A stretch of DNA of 64,000 nt from Planctomycetota bacterium (GTDB lineage Bacteria; Planctomycetota; UBA8742; UBA2392), in assembly GCA_020848275.1 (NCBI GenBank), contig JADLAK010000015.1, positions 145,827 to 209,826 of the forward strand. Direction: 5' to 3'. This document shows, one piece after another, positions 1 through 7,504 of this stretch. The position numbers and the translations under genes are program-made. Positions within the stretch are counted from its first letter, which is position 1, and every line of letters begins with the position of its first letter. The notes beneath the pieces were generated by a model. That model saw only the letters and a program-made list of their open reading frames with translations. It was not told the DNA's origin and searched no databases.

Positions 1-20
1 ACCAGGCAGCTGCCATTATT

Positions 21-42
21 CTGTCCATCCTGTTCATCCGTG
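21..42. repeat. Half of a tandem-word palindrome at the window edge
   Basis: The stretch reads as two degenerate copies of a TGTTCATCC-like word, the style of the right arm of the palindromes found in other gaps of this window. The left arm would lie upstream of the window, so the palindrome cannot be confirmed. It sits just 5' of the cysteine desulfurase gene. Confidence 0.4.
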
Positions 43-70
43 TAAGCTGTTCCGTTATCGAGGGCTTTTC

Positions 71-1261
71 ATGCTGAATTTTGACAACAACGCCACCACG
101 CCCGTCGCCCCGGAAGTGCTTGAAGAGTTGATCCGCGTCACGCGCGACATCCACGGCAACTCGAGTTCCGGCCACAGCATCGGCGTTGCGGCCGGCGACT
201 TGCTCGAGAACTGCCGCAAGCGCGTGGCGAAAGTCCTCAACGCCAAGCTGCCCAGCGAAATCGTGTTTACCTCGGGCGGCACCGAAAGCGACAATGCGGC
301 CATTCGCGGCTGCGCCTGGGCCATGAAAGACGCAGGCCGGGGAAACCACATCATCACCTGCGCCATTGAGCACCGCGCGGTGCTGGCGCCCTGCGAGTGG
401 CTGGCCAAACACGGTTACGAAGTGACGGTGCTGGGCGTGGACAAAAACGGCCGCATCAGCCTCGACGAATTCAAGAAGGCGCTGCGCCCTCAGACAATTC
501 TCGTCTCGGTGATGCTGGCCAACAACGAAATCGGCACGGTGCAGCCCATTGAACAACTGGGTGCGCTCGCCAGGACCCACGGCTTCATCCTGCACACCGA
601 CGCGGTGCAGGTCGCGGGCAAGCTGCCGATCGACGTACAGGCGCTTGGCGTCCACGCGCTCAGCCTCTCGGCGCACAAGTTCTACGGCCCCAAGGGCGTG
701 GGCATTCTCTATCTCCGCGACAACACGCCCTACACGCCCTTCATGCTGGGCGGCACGCACGAGTACAACAAGCGGGCGGGCACCGTCGCCGTGCCGCAGA
801 TCGCCGCCATGACCACGGCGCTCGAACTGGTTGAAAAGAAACGCCAGTCCAGGGGCGCGGAAGTCAAACGCCTGCGCGATTTGCTGGTGCAGCTTACGCT
901 CAAGGACGTGCCGGGCACGCACGTCAACGGCGACCTGAACCTGTGCACGCCCAACACCGCGAGCCTGCGCTTTGACGGGCTCTACGGCGGGCATTTGCTG
1001 CGCAAGCTCGATGATGAAGGCGTGCTCGCTTCGGCAGGCTCAGCATGCATGTGGGAACAAACTAAGCCGAGCCACGTGCTAACGGCGCTGGGTTTGACCG
1101 ACGCCGAGGGCGGCAGCACGCTGCGTTTCTCGCTGGGCTTCGACAACACCGAAGATCAGGTGCGCGAACTGGTTGTTAAACTCGCGCGGCTGGTGCCCGA
1201 AATCCGCAAGGCCCCGCCGCAAGCAATCCGGCCGCCCAAAGAGCGAGTCGCGACGCATTAA
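71..1261 (+). CDS. Cysteine desulfurase (NifS/IscS family)
   Basis: PLP-dependent enzyme that removes sulfur from L-cysteine as a persulfide for Fe-S clusters, thiolated tRNA or thiocarboxylates. The 396 residues show the family signatures in order: N-terminal FDNNATTP, His101 in the AIEH stretch, NNEIGT at 151-156, the HTDAVQ aspartate near 177, PLP lysine 203 in SAHKFYGPKG, and persulfide cysteine 326 in SAGSACMWE. A GAGGG ribosome-binding site lies just upstream of the ATG. No IscU, SufU or ThiI partner is adjacent; the next gene, rsfS, converges on it. A general IscS/NifS role is likely, but delivery to the Mec-type cysteine pathway at 8.6-10.1 kb is also possible. Confidence 0.93.
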   Translation: MLNFDNNATTPVAPEVLEELIRVTRDIHGNSSSGHSIGVAAGDLLENCRKRVAKVLNAKLPSEIVFTSGGTESDNAAIRGCAWAMKDAGRGNHIITCAIEHRAVLAPCEWLAKHGYEVTVLGVDKNGRISLDEFKKALRPQTILVSVMLANNEIGTVQPIEQLGALARTHGFILHTDAVQVAGKLPIDVQALGVHALSLSAHKFYGPKGVGILYLRDNTPYTPFMLGGTHEYNKRAGTVAVPQIAAMTTALELVEKKRQSRGAEVKRLRDLLVQLTLKDVPGTHVNGDLNLCTPNTASLRFDGLYGGHLLRKLDDEGVLASAGSACMWEQTKPSHVLTALGLTDAEGGSTLRFSLGFDNTEDQVRELVVKLARLVPEIRKAPPQAIRPPKERVATH

Positions 1262-1278
1262 AACGGGGCTCGGGACCG

Positions 1279-1659
1279 TTACTGTCCTACCGCCTTGCGT
1301 AACTCGCCTTCGGATTCGGCAATGATCTTCGCGTCGGCCCAGGTTTCGTCGATCGCGTAATACTCGCGCGCCTCGGCCATGAAGATGTGCACCACGAAAT
1401 CGCCGTAGTCCACCAGCACCCACCAGCCCGAATCCTGGCCTTCCACGCCAATAGCGCGACGGCCTGCGAGGTCGCGCAGCTTCTCCTGCACCGCACGCCC
1501 CATCGCGGCCGCTTGCGGCGCGCTTTCGACGGTGGCGACAATGAAATAATCGGCAACGATGGTGAGGTCGCCCACGCCCAGCAGGCGAACCTGGCGGCCC
1601 TTCTTCTCGAGGCAAGTATCAAAGGCGGCGCGCGCCTGCTGCAACGTATCGATGATCAT
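1279..1659 (-). CDS. rsfS: Ribosomal silencing factor RsfS (Iojap/YbeB)
   Basis: Small cytoplasmic factor that binds ribosomal protein uL14 and blocks subunit joining when growth slows. The 126 residues carry the family core: DLTIVADYFIVAT near 30-42, then GWWVLVDYGDFVVHIF and EAREYYAIDETWADA near the end. Length is typical. It is the last gene of a four-gene minus-strand operon and overlaps the histidine kinase stop by 4 bases (ATGA), implying translational coupling. It is usually found beside nadD or obg, so its place behind a sensor kinase and an HDOD protein is unusual. Confidence 0.93.
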   Translation of the reverse strand: MIIDTLQQARAAFDTCLEKKGRQVRLLGVGDLTIVADYFIVATVESAPQAAAMGRAVQEKLRDLAGRRAIGVEGQDSGWWVLVDYGDFVVHIFMAEAREYYAIDETWADAKIIAESEGELRKAVGQ

Positions 1660-2822
1660 TCTCCCGCGGCTACAAGTTCACTCGCGCGTGCCCTCAGCGG
1701 CAGGCGCATCCCGAAGGTCGAGCCGCGTCCCGGTTCGCTTTGCACGAAGACCGTTCCGCCATGAAGCTGTGCGACGTGTTTCACAATCGCCAGCCCAAGC
1801 CCCGAACCCTCGAAATTCGACGTGTAACTCGTATCCACCCGGAAGAATTTCTGCCAGAGCTTTTCCTGGTTTTCGCGCGAAATCCCGATCCCACGGTCGG
1901 CGACGCTGAATTCAATTTCGTTATTGCCGACCCGCACCGCCAGCGTGATTTCTCCGCCGTCAGGCGAATATTTCACCGCATTCTTCAGCAAGTGCCGCAA
2001 CGCCATCAGCATGTTGTCGCGGTCGATCATAACCCGCGGCAAGCCCGCCGGGATATCCAGGCACAGCTTGTGCCGCGGCGTTTCTTTCAGGCTCGCAATC
2101 GCGTCGCGCGCCACCAGCGCAACGTCGCAGTCGCAGGCGTGCAGCCGTGCCCGGCCGCTTTCCAGCCGCATCAGCCCAAGCATGTCGTTCACAAGCGCGT
2201 TGAGCCGCAGCGCGGAATCGCCAATGACCTCGAACAGCGGCGCCGCAGCAGGGCCAAATTTGCCTGCGTCGGCGGCGAGCAACTCGACGCCTGCCATGAT
2301 CGCGGTCAGTGGCGTCTTGAGTTCGTGGCTTGCGGTGTTGAGGAAATCGGTCTTGAGCTGGTCGAGGTCGCGCAACTGCTGCACTTCGCGTGAAAGGCTC
2401 TGGTCGCGGCAGAGAAACAAATAACCCTGCGGTTTGCCCTCGCGGTCAAGCAGGTGGCTCGCCGAGACGCCGATCTGCATGCCCTCGTTGCGCGGCAGGC
2501 TGAGGGTGGCGTCGGCATCAGCGGACGCCTTGTCGGCCTGGAGGCCCAGTTTCAGCTTCGTGAACACGGGCGTGATCGAGGCCGGCAGCGCGGCTTCGTA
2601 GGACTCGCCGATGACATAGACGCGGCGCAGGCCAAACAGGAATTCCGCGTTGGCGTTGACTGCGAGCACCTTGCCGTCCAGCCCGATGGCGATGATGCCC
2701 ATCGGCACCGATTCGATGATGTTGTCGAGCAGCAGACTGAGCTTGCGCACCCGTCGCGACGGCGGCTCATCGGGCCTCGCGGCCCCGCCCGTCACGCCGT
2801 CTGGCGGCAACTGCGTCGTCAC
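1656..2822 (-). CDS. PAS-domain sensor histidine kinase, soluble
   Basis: 388-residue two-component kinase. A PAS domain (about 30-145) is followed by a HisKA dimerisation helix with phospho-acceptor His166 in TASHELKTPLT, and an HATPase domain with N box LLKNAVKYSPDGGE, G1 box VADRGIGIS and G2 box GSGLGLAIVKH. No transmembrane segment or signal peptide is visible, so it should sense a cytoplasmic signal. No response regulator gene lies nearby. It is 8 bases downstream of the HDOD gene and overlaps rsfS by 4 bases, so all are probably one transcript. The ligand is unknown; the PAS pocket shows no obvious cofactor-binding residue. Confidence 0.9.
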   Translation of the reverse strand: MTTQLPPDGVTGGAARPDEPPSRRVRKLSLLLDNIIESVPMGIIAIGLDGKVLAVNANAEFLFGLRRVYVIGESYEAALPASITPVFTKLKLGLQADKASADADATLSLPRNEGMQIGVSASHLLDREGKPQGYLFLCRDQSLSREVQQLRDLDQLKTDFLNTASHELKTPLTAIMAGVELLAADAGKFGPAAAPLFEVIGDSALRLNALVNDMLGLMRLESGRARLHACDCDVALVARDAIASLKETPRHKLCLDIPAGLPRVMIDRDNMLMALRHLLKNAVKYSPDGGEITLAVRVGNNEIEFSVADRGIGISRENQEKLWQKFFRVDTSYTSNFEGSGLGLAIVKHVAQLHGGTVFVQSEPGRGSTFGMRLPLRARASELVAAGE

Positions 2823-2830
2823 AGGTCACC

Positions 2831-3700
2831 TCATGCAGCCATCTGCAGCACCGCCGCCGATGTGTCGTAGGATTTCAGCAGAGTGTTTGCATCCTGCGTC
2901 AAACCCGCTTCGTCGACCTTCAGTTCCATCAGCGCCACGCCGTCGACGTCGGCGACGAATTTTTCCCCCGCGCCCAGCCAGCCCAGCGAACCGGCCAGCG
3001 TGTCGGCCACGTGCACGCACTGCGCGATTTCGCGGTACTCAGGCGGCGCTTTTTGCGGCGCGCGGTAATGTTTCAGGCACTGCACGAGCAACTCGGGGAA
3101 ATTCCAATACTGTGCGATCTCCGAGCCCAGGGACGCGACGTCGCATTCCAGCACCTGCGCCGCCGCCTGGTTGACCGGGATCTCAAGTTCGTTCACCTCG
3201 GCCAGCACCTTGCGATAAAGGTCGGGCGCGCGGCCCGCAAGCATCGCCTTGCCAAGTTCACTCAACAGGCCAACGACAAACGCGTCGTCGGCGCGCGCCG
3301 GGCACACGCGTTTGGCGATAAGCTCGGACGCCAGCGCCGTGGCGACGGCGTGCTCCCAGTAGCGGCGGAAGCTGAACTCGCCCGGGCGCTCCAGCCCCGT
3401 GAACATCTGCGCCACCGACGCCGTGACCGCGAGGTTGCGCACCTTCGCAAAACCCAGCAGCACGATCGCGCGCGTCACGTTGCTGACTTTGCGCGGGAAG
3501 CCGTAAAACGCGCTGTTCACCAGCCGCAGCACGCGCGACGACAGCGCCGGGTCGTTGGCGATCAACTTCGAGATGTCCGCGGCGCTGCTTTCGGCGCTGG
3601 TCGTCATGCGCAGGATTTTCGCAATCACGTGCGGCAGCGTCGGCAGCTCTTTGGCGCCGCGCATGACTTCTTGCAGCACCGCCTGGCAGCGCGTGGTCAT
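2831..3700 (-). CDS. HDOD-domain signalling protein
   Basis: 289 residues with an HDOD domain (about 15-215), the HD-superfamily relative that usually lacks catalytic metal ligands and acts as a signalling scaffold. Diagnostic stretches are ELPTLPHVIAKIL, SKLIANDPALSSRVLRLVNS and FYGFPRKVSNVTRAIVLLGF near the N-terminus. The C-terminal part (about 220-289) resembles the usual HDOD extension. Its start overlaps the stop of the upstream 109-residue protein by 4 bases, and it sits 8 bases before the histidine kinase. The operon links an HDOD scaffold with a PAS kinase, as is common in signalling modules. Confidence 0.88.
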   Translation of the reverse strand: MTTRCQAVLQEVMRGAKELPTLPHVIAKILRMTTSAESSAADISKLIANDPALSSRVLRLVNSAFYGFPRKVSNVTRAIVLLGFAKVRNLAVTASVAQMFTGLERPGEFSFRRYWEHAVATALASELIAKRVCPARADDAFVVGLLSELGKAMLAGRAPDLYRKVLAEVNELEIPVNQAAAQVLECDVASLGSEIAQYWNFPELLVQCLKHYRAPQKAPPEYREIAQCVHVADTLAGSLGWLGAGEKFVADVDGVALMELKVDEAGLTQDANTLLKSYDTSAAVLQMAA

Positions 3701-4026
3701 GGACCGGCCTCCGGCAGAAGCGCCGCGCGCGCGACCCGTTTGAAAAGCTGCATGTTGGAATCGCCCTCGCCGCGGGCAAAGCGCGCCTCAAGTTGATTCT
3801 CGATTTCCCTGCGGCGCGCTTCGGGAATCTGCGCGATGGACGCGGCGGCCATGATGCGCGTGTCGCCGCGAACCTGTATTTCGTTGTGGCCGCGCTTAAG
3901 CAGCAGCCGGATCAGGTCGTCAGTGAGGGCCTCACCCGCACCAAGCACGACCCGGCCAAGGTCATCCTCGACAGGTTGGCCGAGAATCATGCCGGGTTTT
4001 GCATTTATGAGAGCAATTTTAGGCAT
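3697..4026 (-). CDS. Small protein related to the N-terminal module of HD-GYP/HDOD regulators
   Basis: 109 residues. The first half (INAKPGMILGQPVEDD, then GRVVLGAGEALTDDLI and LLKRGHNEIQV) matches the short beta-rich module that often precedes HD-GYP or HDOD domains, here as a free-standing gene. The C-terminal half is charged and probably helical. It is the first gene of the operon: a promoter lies 26 bases upstream and its stop overlaps the start of the HDOD gene. It probably partners the HDOD protein directly; the function is not known. Confidence 0.75.
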   Translation of the reverse strand: MPKIALINAKPGMILGQPVEDDLGRVVLGAGEALTDDLIRLLLKRGHNEIQVRGDTRIMAAASIAQIPEARRREIENQLEARFARGEGDSNMQLFKRVARAALLPEAGP

Positions 4027-4051
4027 TCACACACCTCTGCGCAGTATGTGA

Positions 4052-4079
4052 ATTTTATGTATTTTACTGTTTACGTCAA
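4052..4079 (-). promoter_or_regulatory. Sigma70-type promoter of the HDOD/kinase/rsfS operon
   Basis: On the minus strand TTGACG (4079-4074) is followed by 16 bases and TAAAAT (4057-4052). The expected start of transcription falls about 20 bases before the ATG at 4026, and AGAGGTG stands about 8 bases ahead of that ATG. Hexamers and spacing fit a housekeeping promoter, and the local sequence is much more AT-rich than its surroundings. No operator-like repeat is evident. Bases 4080-4281, up to the ndk stop, hold nothing else I can support. Confidence 0.5.
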
Positions 4080-4281
4080 CCTTTCAATGACCCGTTGGGT
4101 CCAAAATAATATCGCGGACAGCGAAGCTGCCCGCGACCAAAAGTCGACCAAAACTTTTCCAGCGAGTTATTGCGCCGCGCCGGACGAGCAGATCAAGGAA
4201 GCCGAGCGCCCGCGTGTCTGGAGGACACGCAGAGCGAGGCCGACGCCGAGATGCGACGTCCGCCGCAAGCAAGAACGACCG

Positions 4282-4752
4282 TCAAGCTCTATCTTCGTCG
4301 TTAACTACCCAGGCGTCGCCGGCGCGGGTGTATTCGAGCAATTCGTTGCTGTTGAAAAACAGCTCGATCTCGCGCTTGGCGCTTTCGGCGCTGTCGCTGC
4401 CGTGCACGAGGTTCATGCCGCGCGACACGCCGAGGTCGCCGCGGATCGTGCCGGGTTCAGCGTCGGTGCAGAACGTCTTGCCCATCACCTTGCGGCAGGC
4501 GTCAATGGCCTTGGGGCCCTCGAGCACCATCGCTACCACGGGCGACGAGGTCATAAACGACACCAGCCCCTTGTAGAAGGGTTTGCCGACGTGCGGCGCG
4601 TAGTGTTTGCCCGCCAGCGCCTCGGTAATGCGCATCAGCTTGAGGCCGACGATTTTCAGGCCGCGGGTTTCGAAGCGGTTGATGACTTCGCCGGCAAGTC
4701 CGCGCTGCACGCCGTCGGGCTTAACAAGGATCAGGGTTCGTTCGATAGCCAT
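4282..4752 (-). CDS. ndk: Nucleoside diphosphate kinase
   Basis: Transfers the gamma phosphate of ATP to nucleoside diphosphates through a phosphohistidine. The 156 residues begin ERTLILVKPDGVQRG, keep the EPGTIRGDLG loop and end the core with NLVHGSDSAESA, whose histidine is the phospho-acceptor. The C-terminus is about 10-15 residues longer than the E. coli enzyme, a common variant. It stands alone on the minus strand, about 120 bases downstream of pyrD and beyond a structured palindrome that probably separates the two transcripts. Confidence 0.95.
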   Translation of the reverse strand: MAIERTLILVKPDGVQRGLAGEVINRFETRGLKIVGLKLMRITEALAGKHYAPHVGKPFYKGLVSFMTSSPVVAMVLEGPKAIDACRKVMGKTFCTDAEPGTIRGDLGVSRGMNLVHGSDSAESAKREIELFFNSNELLEYTRAGDAWVVNDEDRA

Positions 4753-4806
4753 AGTAGTTGTCCGTTAGTTTTCGGCCGGAAGCCTAGCGATTTTGTCCGG
4801 CGTCGC

Positions 4807-4871
4807 AACAGCCCCGGCCGCAAGGCCGGAGGATTTAGAGTAATCCGCCCGCCCTTGCGGGCGGGGCTGTT
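4807..4871. repeat. Three-arm palindrome downstream of pyrD (probable terminator)
   Basis: The outer stem AACAGCCCC (4807-4815) pairs with GGGGCTGTT (4863-4871). Inside it are a CCGGCC/GGCCGG hairpin with a GCAA loop (4814-4829), a GGATT/AATCC pairing (4831-4846) and a CCGCCCGC/GCGGGCGG hairpin (4845-4864). The pairings overlap, so they compete as well as stack. The outer arm reaches the first base of the pyrD stop codon. Position and stability suit a transcript end for pyrD; no long T-run follows. Confidence 0.7.
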
Positions 4872-5806
4872 TATGCAACCACGTTGGTTCTCTCGGGCCC
4901 TTGCAGCGTACCCATTAGTTCGGCGGGGCTCGAGACACCCGCGTCGATCAGCTTGCCCTTGAGGTCGTGAAGGATTTTCGCGCCGGCATCGGGCTCGACG
5001 AACAGGATCGTGCCGATCTGCGCCGCGTTGGCCCCCACCACCATGAATTCCAGCACGTCGTCGGCGTTCGAAATGCCGCCAATGGCCATGATCGGCAGTT
5101 TGCTCGCGCGCCGCACGTCGTAAACGTTGCGCAGCGCCAGCGGTTTAATCGCCGGGCCGCTCATGCCGCCGGTGATGTTGCCCAGCCGGGCCTTCTTGCT
5201 GCGCCAGTCCACGCTCATGCCGACGTAGGTGTTGATCGCCGACAGGATGTCCGCGCCGCCGCGCTCGGCGGCCTTGGCGATTTCGGCGATGCTCGTAACG
5301 TTCGGGCTCAGTTTCGCAATCAGCGGCAGACGCGTCTTGGCGCGGCATGCGGCGACAAGGCGCTCGCATTCACCGACGTCGGTCGCGAATTTCATGCCGC
5401 CCTTGACGTTGGGGCACGAAAGATTCAACTCAAGTGCGGCGATGCCGGCTTCACTATCAAAACGCTCAACCAGCCAGACGTATTCTTCGAAGTCGTGGCC
5501 GACGACATTGACGATGGTTTTCGTGTTGAAGGCTCTCATCTTGTTGAGAGTGCCTTGCACGAATTTTTCGTAGCCCTCGTTCTGCAGACCAATGGCGTTG
5601 AGCATGCCCGCGGGCGTTTCCGCCGTGCGCGGGTAGGGGTTGCCCAGCCGCGGCTCGCGCGAGATCGATTTGCCGATGATGCCGCCGAAGCAGGAAAGGT
5701 CCTGGTAGCGTTCGAGTTCAACACCGTAGCCCGCACAGCCGCTTGCGGTCAGCAGCGGCGTGGCAAGTTCAAGAGGACCCAGTTTGACGGAAAGATTCAG
5801 CGGCAT
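4871..5806 (-). CDS. pyrD: Dihydroorotate dehydrogenase, class 1B type catalytic subunit
   Basis: FMN enzyme of pyrimidine synthesis, dihydroorotate to orotate, cytosolic. The 311 residues show GPLELATPLLTASGCAGYG at the N-terminus, NAIGLQNEG, and ALELNLSCPNVKGG, whose cysteine is the catalytic base typical of class 1 rather than class 2 enzymes, with KLSPNVT and AIGGISNADD later. No pyrK electron-transfer subunit is adjacent, so its oxidant partner is encoded elsewhere or the enzyme works alone. I chose the ATG at 5806; the in-frame TTG at 5815 lies inside a palindromic element. Confidence 0.92.
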   Translation of the reverse strand: MPLNLSVKLGPLELATPLLTASGCAGYGVELERYQDLSCFGGIIGKSISREPRLGNPYPRTAETPAGMLNAIGLQNEGYEKFVQGTLNKMRAFNTKTIVNVVGHDFEEYVWLVERFDSEAGIAALELNLSCPNVKGGMKFATDVGECERLVAACRAKTRLPLIAKLSPNVTSIAEIAKAAERGGADILSAINTYVGMSVDWRSKKARLGNITGGMSGPAIKPLALRNVYDVRRASKLPIMAIGGISNADDVLEFMVVGANAAQIGTILFVEPDAGAKILHDLKGKLIDAGVSSPAELMGTLQGPERTNVVA

Positions 5807-5813
5807 AAGGCTC

Positions 5814-5893
5814 AAAGCTAAAGGCTAAAAGCTAAAATTTGCTTCTCCGCATCCGACCAGCACCGACAAATTTTAGCCTTTAGCTTTTAGCCT
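5814..5893. repeat. Tandem-word palindrome, word AAAGGCTA
   Basis: The left arm (5814-5840) is degenerate copies of AAAGCTA/AAGGCTA; the right arm (5868-5893) carries the complementary words. The loop is about 27 bases. It fills the gap between the lspA 3' end and the pyrD start. The last codons of lspA (encoding Gln-Ala-Lys-Ser) and its stop lie in the right arm. Confidence 0.8.
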
Positions 5894-6467
5894 GTTTCTC
5901 AACTTTCTTTTCTTTCGTGAACAGCGACAGCACCACGAGCGTGCCGACGCCGCCGAGGATGCTCATGTCGGCGACGTTGAACACCGGCCAGCGCTGCGGG
6001 ATGAAACTGAACTTCTCGTGAAGCGGCAGGTCGAAGTCAAAGAAGATGAAATCGCGCACGTGGCCGAGCAGGATGCGGTCGTAAAGGTTGCCCATCGCGC
6101 CCGCGGCAACCATGCCCAGCGCAATAAGGAAAATCTTGCGCTCCGGCTTTGTGCGCACCATGTAGACGAACACCGCGAGCAGAACCACTGCCGCGATGAT
6201 CGACAGAATATCCGCGCGGCCGTCAAGAATGCTGAACGCCGCACCTTTGTTTTCAGCCCACTTCCACGCCAGTACGTTGGGAATCACCGGCACAACCTTG
6301 TCGCCAAAAGGCCGCAGTGTGATGTCCGCCCAGGCCTTGCTGGCGATATCGGCGATCAGCGAAACCAGCAGCACCGCCCAGAAAATCACTTTCTGGCCAA
6401 CGGCCTGCGACAAAAAGTTGGGTTTGGCTGACGGCGCTTGCGGCTTGGCTGCGGCGGCTTCTGACAT
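5880..6467 (-). CDS. lspA: Lipoprotein signal peptidase (signal peptidase II)
   Basis: Inner-membrane aspartyl protease that cleaves prolipoproteins before the lipidated cysteine. The 195 residues have four hydrophobic segments and the conserved boxes ENKGAAFSI, GNLYDRILLGHVRDFI and FNVADMSI; the two aspartates in GNLYDR and FNVAD are the catalytic pair. Several lipobox proteins in this window are expected substrates. I prefer the ATG at 6467, preceded by AAGGAAA 13 bases away, over an in-frame TTG at 6491. The C-terminal KQAKS is encoded by the palindrome described at 5814-5893. Confidence 0.93.
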   Translation of the reverse strand: MSEAAAAKPQAPSAKPNFLSQAVGQKVIFWAVLLVSLIADIASKAWADITLRPFGDKVVPVIPNVLAWKWAENKGAAFSILDGRADILSIIAAVVLLAVFVYMVRTKPERKIFLIALGMVAAGAMGNLYDRILLGHVRDFIFFDFDLPLHEKFSFIPQRWPVFNVADMSILGGVGTLVVLSLFTKEKKVEKQAKS

Positions 6468-6515
6468 GCTGATAGTTAACTTTCCTTGCAAGGCGCGCGC
6501 AACGCTTTGGCATCC

Positions 6516-6564
6516 GTAGCTGCACCTTCCAGGGCGCAGTACTGCGGCTGGAAGCCGCAGCTAC
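6516..6564. repeat. Short dispersed palindrome
   Basis: GTAGCTGC (6516-6523) is the complement of GCAGCTAC (6557-6564), with an inner GCGGC-TGGAA-GCCGC hairpin (6544-6558). It fills the gap between lspA and the DNA methyltransferase and includes the methyltransferase stop codon. The core resembles the GGCTGGAAGCC centre of the palindromes at 26373 and 50204. Confidence 0.65.
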
Positions 6565-7427
6565 AACCGCACGATCTCGGGCTTCGCAAATGCCAGGCGC
6601 TTGCGCATGACCTCCAGCGCCTGCGGATTGTTATCGGCAAGAATGAAACTTCTCTGGAGGTTCGCCGCGGCAACGCCCGTCGTCCCGCTACCGGCAAAAA
6701 AATCGAGCACGACGTCGCCGGGCCGCGAATGCACCTTGATGATGCGTTCCAGGATTCCCAGGGGCTTTTGCGTGGGGTAGCCGGTCTTTTCCTTGCCCGT
6801 GGGGCTGACAATGGTGTGCCACCAGGTATCGGTCGGCGTCTTGCCGCGCGCGGCCTTCGCCTCCCCCACCAGTCCCGGCGCCATGTAAGGGATGCGGTCC
6901 ATCTCGTCAAAGTTGAACGTATAGTTCTCGGGGTCCTTGGCGTACCACAGGATGTTGTCGTGTTTGGCGGGCCAGCGCGAACGCGAGCGTGCGCCGTAAT
7001 CGTAGGCCCAGATGATTTCATTGATAAAACTTTCGCGCCCGAAAATTTCGTCCAGCGTGACCTTGCAGTAGTGCACCTCCCGGTAGTTGAGGTGCACGAA
7101 AAACGAGCCCGTCTGCTTGAGCACGCGGTGGGCGTGCGTCAACCGCGGACGCAAAAACGCCATGAAGTCGTCGAAATCGTCGGCGAACGCCTTTTCGCCG
7201 AGCTTCGTGGTGCGGTAGCCGCGGCCCTTGAACCCGACGCGGTCGGGGTTTTCGTCGTCGCGCACCGTTTTCAGGCGCGAACGCATCTGCCTGCGGCCGG
7301 TGTTGAAAGGCGGATCGACATAAATGAGATCGACCGACGCGTCGGCGAGGGTCGCCAACGCCGCAAGATTGTCCCCGAAGACAATGCGTGCGAATTTCAT
7401 CTTTGCGCGGCGTTTCACAGGGCGCAT
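6561..7427 (-). CDS. Solitary DNA adenine-type methyltransferase (beta class)
   Basis: Predicted N6-adenine (or N4-cytosine) DNA methyltransferase of about 288 residues. The catalytic motif VDPPFNTG comes first and the AdoMet-binding motif DFFAGSGTTG comes last, the order of beta-class enzymes. YPTQKPLGILERII, just before the AdoMet motif, is typical of the family. No endonuclease or specificity gene is adjacent, so this is probably an orphan enzyme or one paired elsewhere. An open frame runs 366 bases further upstream, but that part lies antisense to modC. Real start candidates are ATG 7427 and ATG 7400. Confidence 0.85.
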   Translation of the reverse strand: MRPVKRRAKMKFARIVFGDNLAALATLADASVDLIYVDPPFNTGRRQMRSRLKTVRDDENPDRVGFKGRGYRTTKLGEKAFADDFDDFMAFLRPRLTHAHRVLKQTGSFFVHLNYREVHYCKVTLDEIFGRESFINEIIWAYDYGARSRSRWPAKHDNILWYAKDPENYTFNFDEMDRIPYMAPGLVGEAKAARGKTPTDTWWHTIVSPTGKEKTGYPTQKPLGILERIIKVHSRPGDVVLDFFAGSGTTGVAAANLQRSFILADNNPQALEVMRKRLAFAKPEIVRL

Positions 7428-7504
7428 CACGACTTCGACGACGGGCGCCGTCAATCGCGGCAATGCATCACGCCCATATATGATTAATTTCCCGTGGTTG
7501 CAAT

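Noticed and set aside
4027..4281. A 62-codon minus-strand frame in the ndk/operon gap
   Set aside because: Composition is shadow-like and no ribosome-binding site or homologous feature is visible. Part of the gap is explained by the operon promoter.
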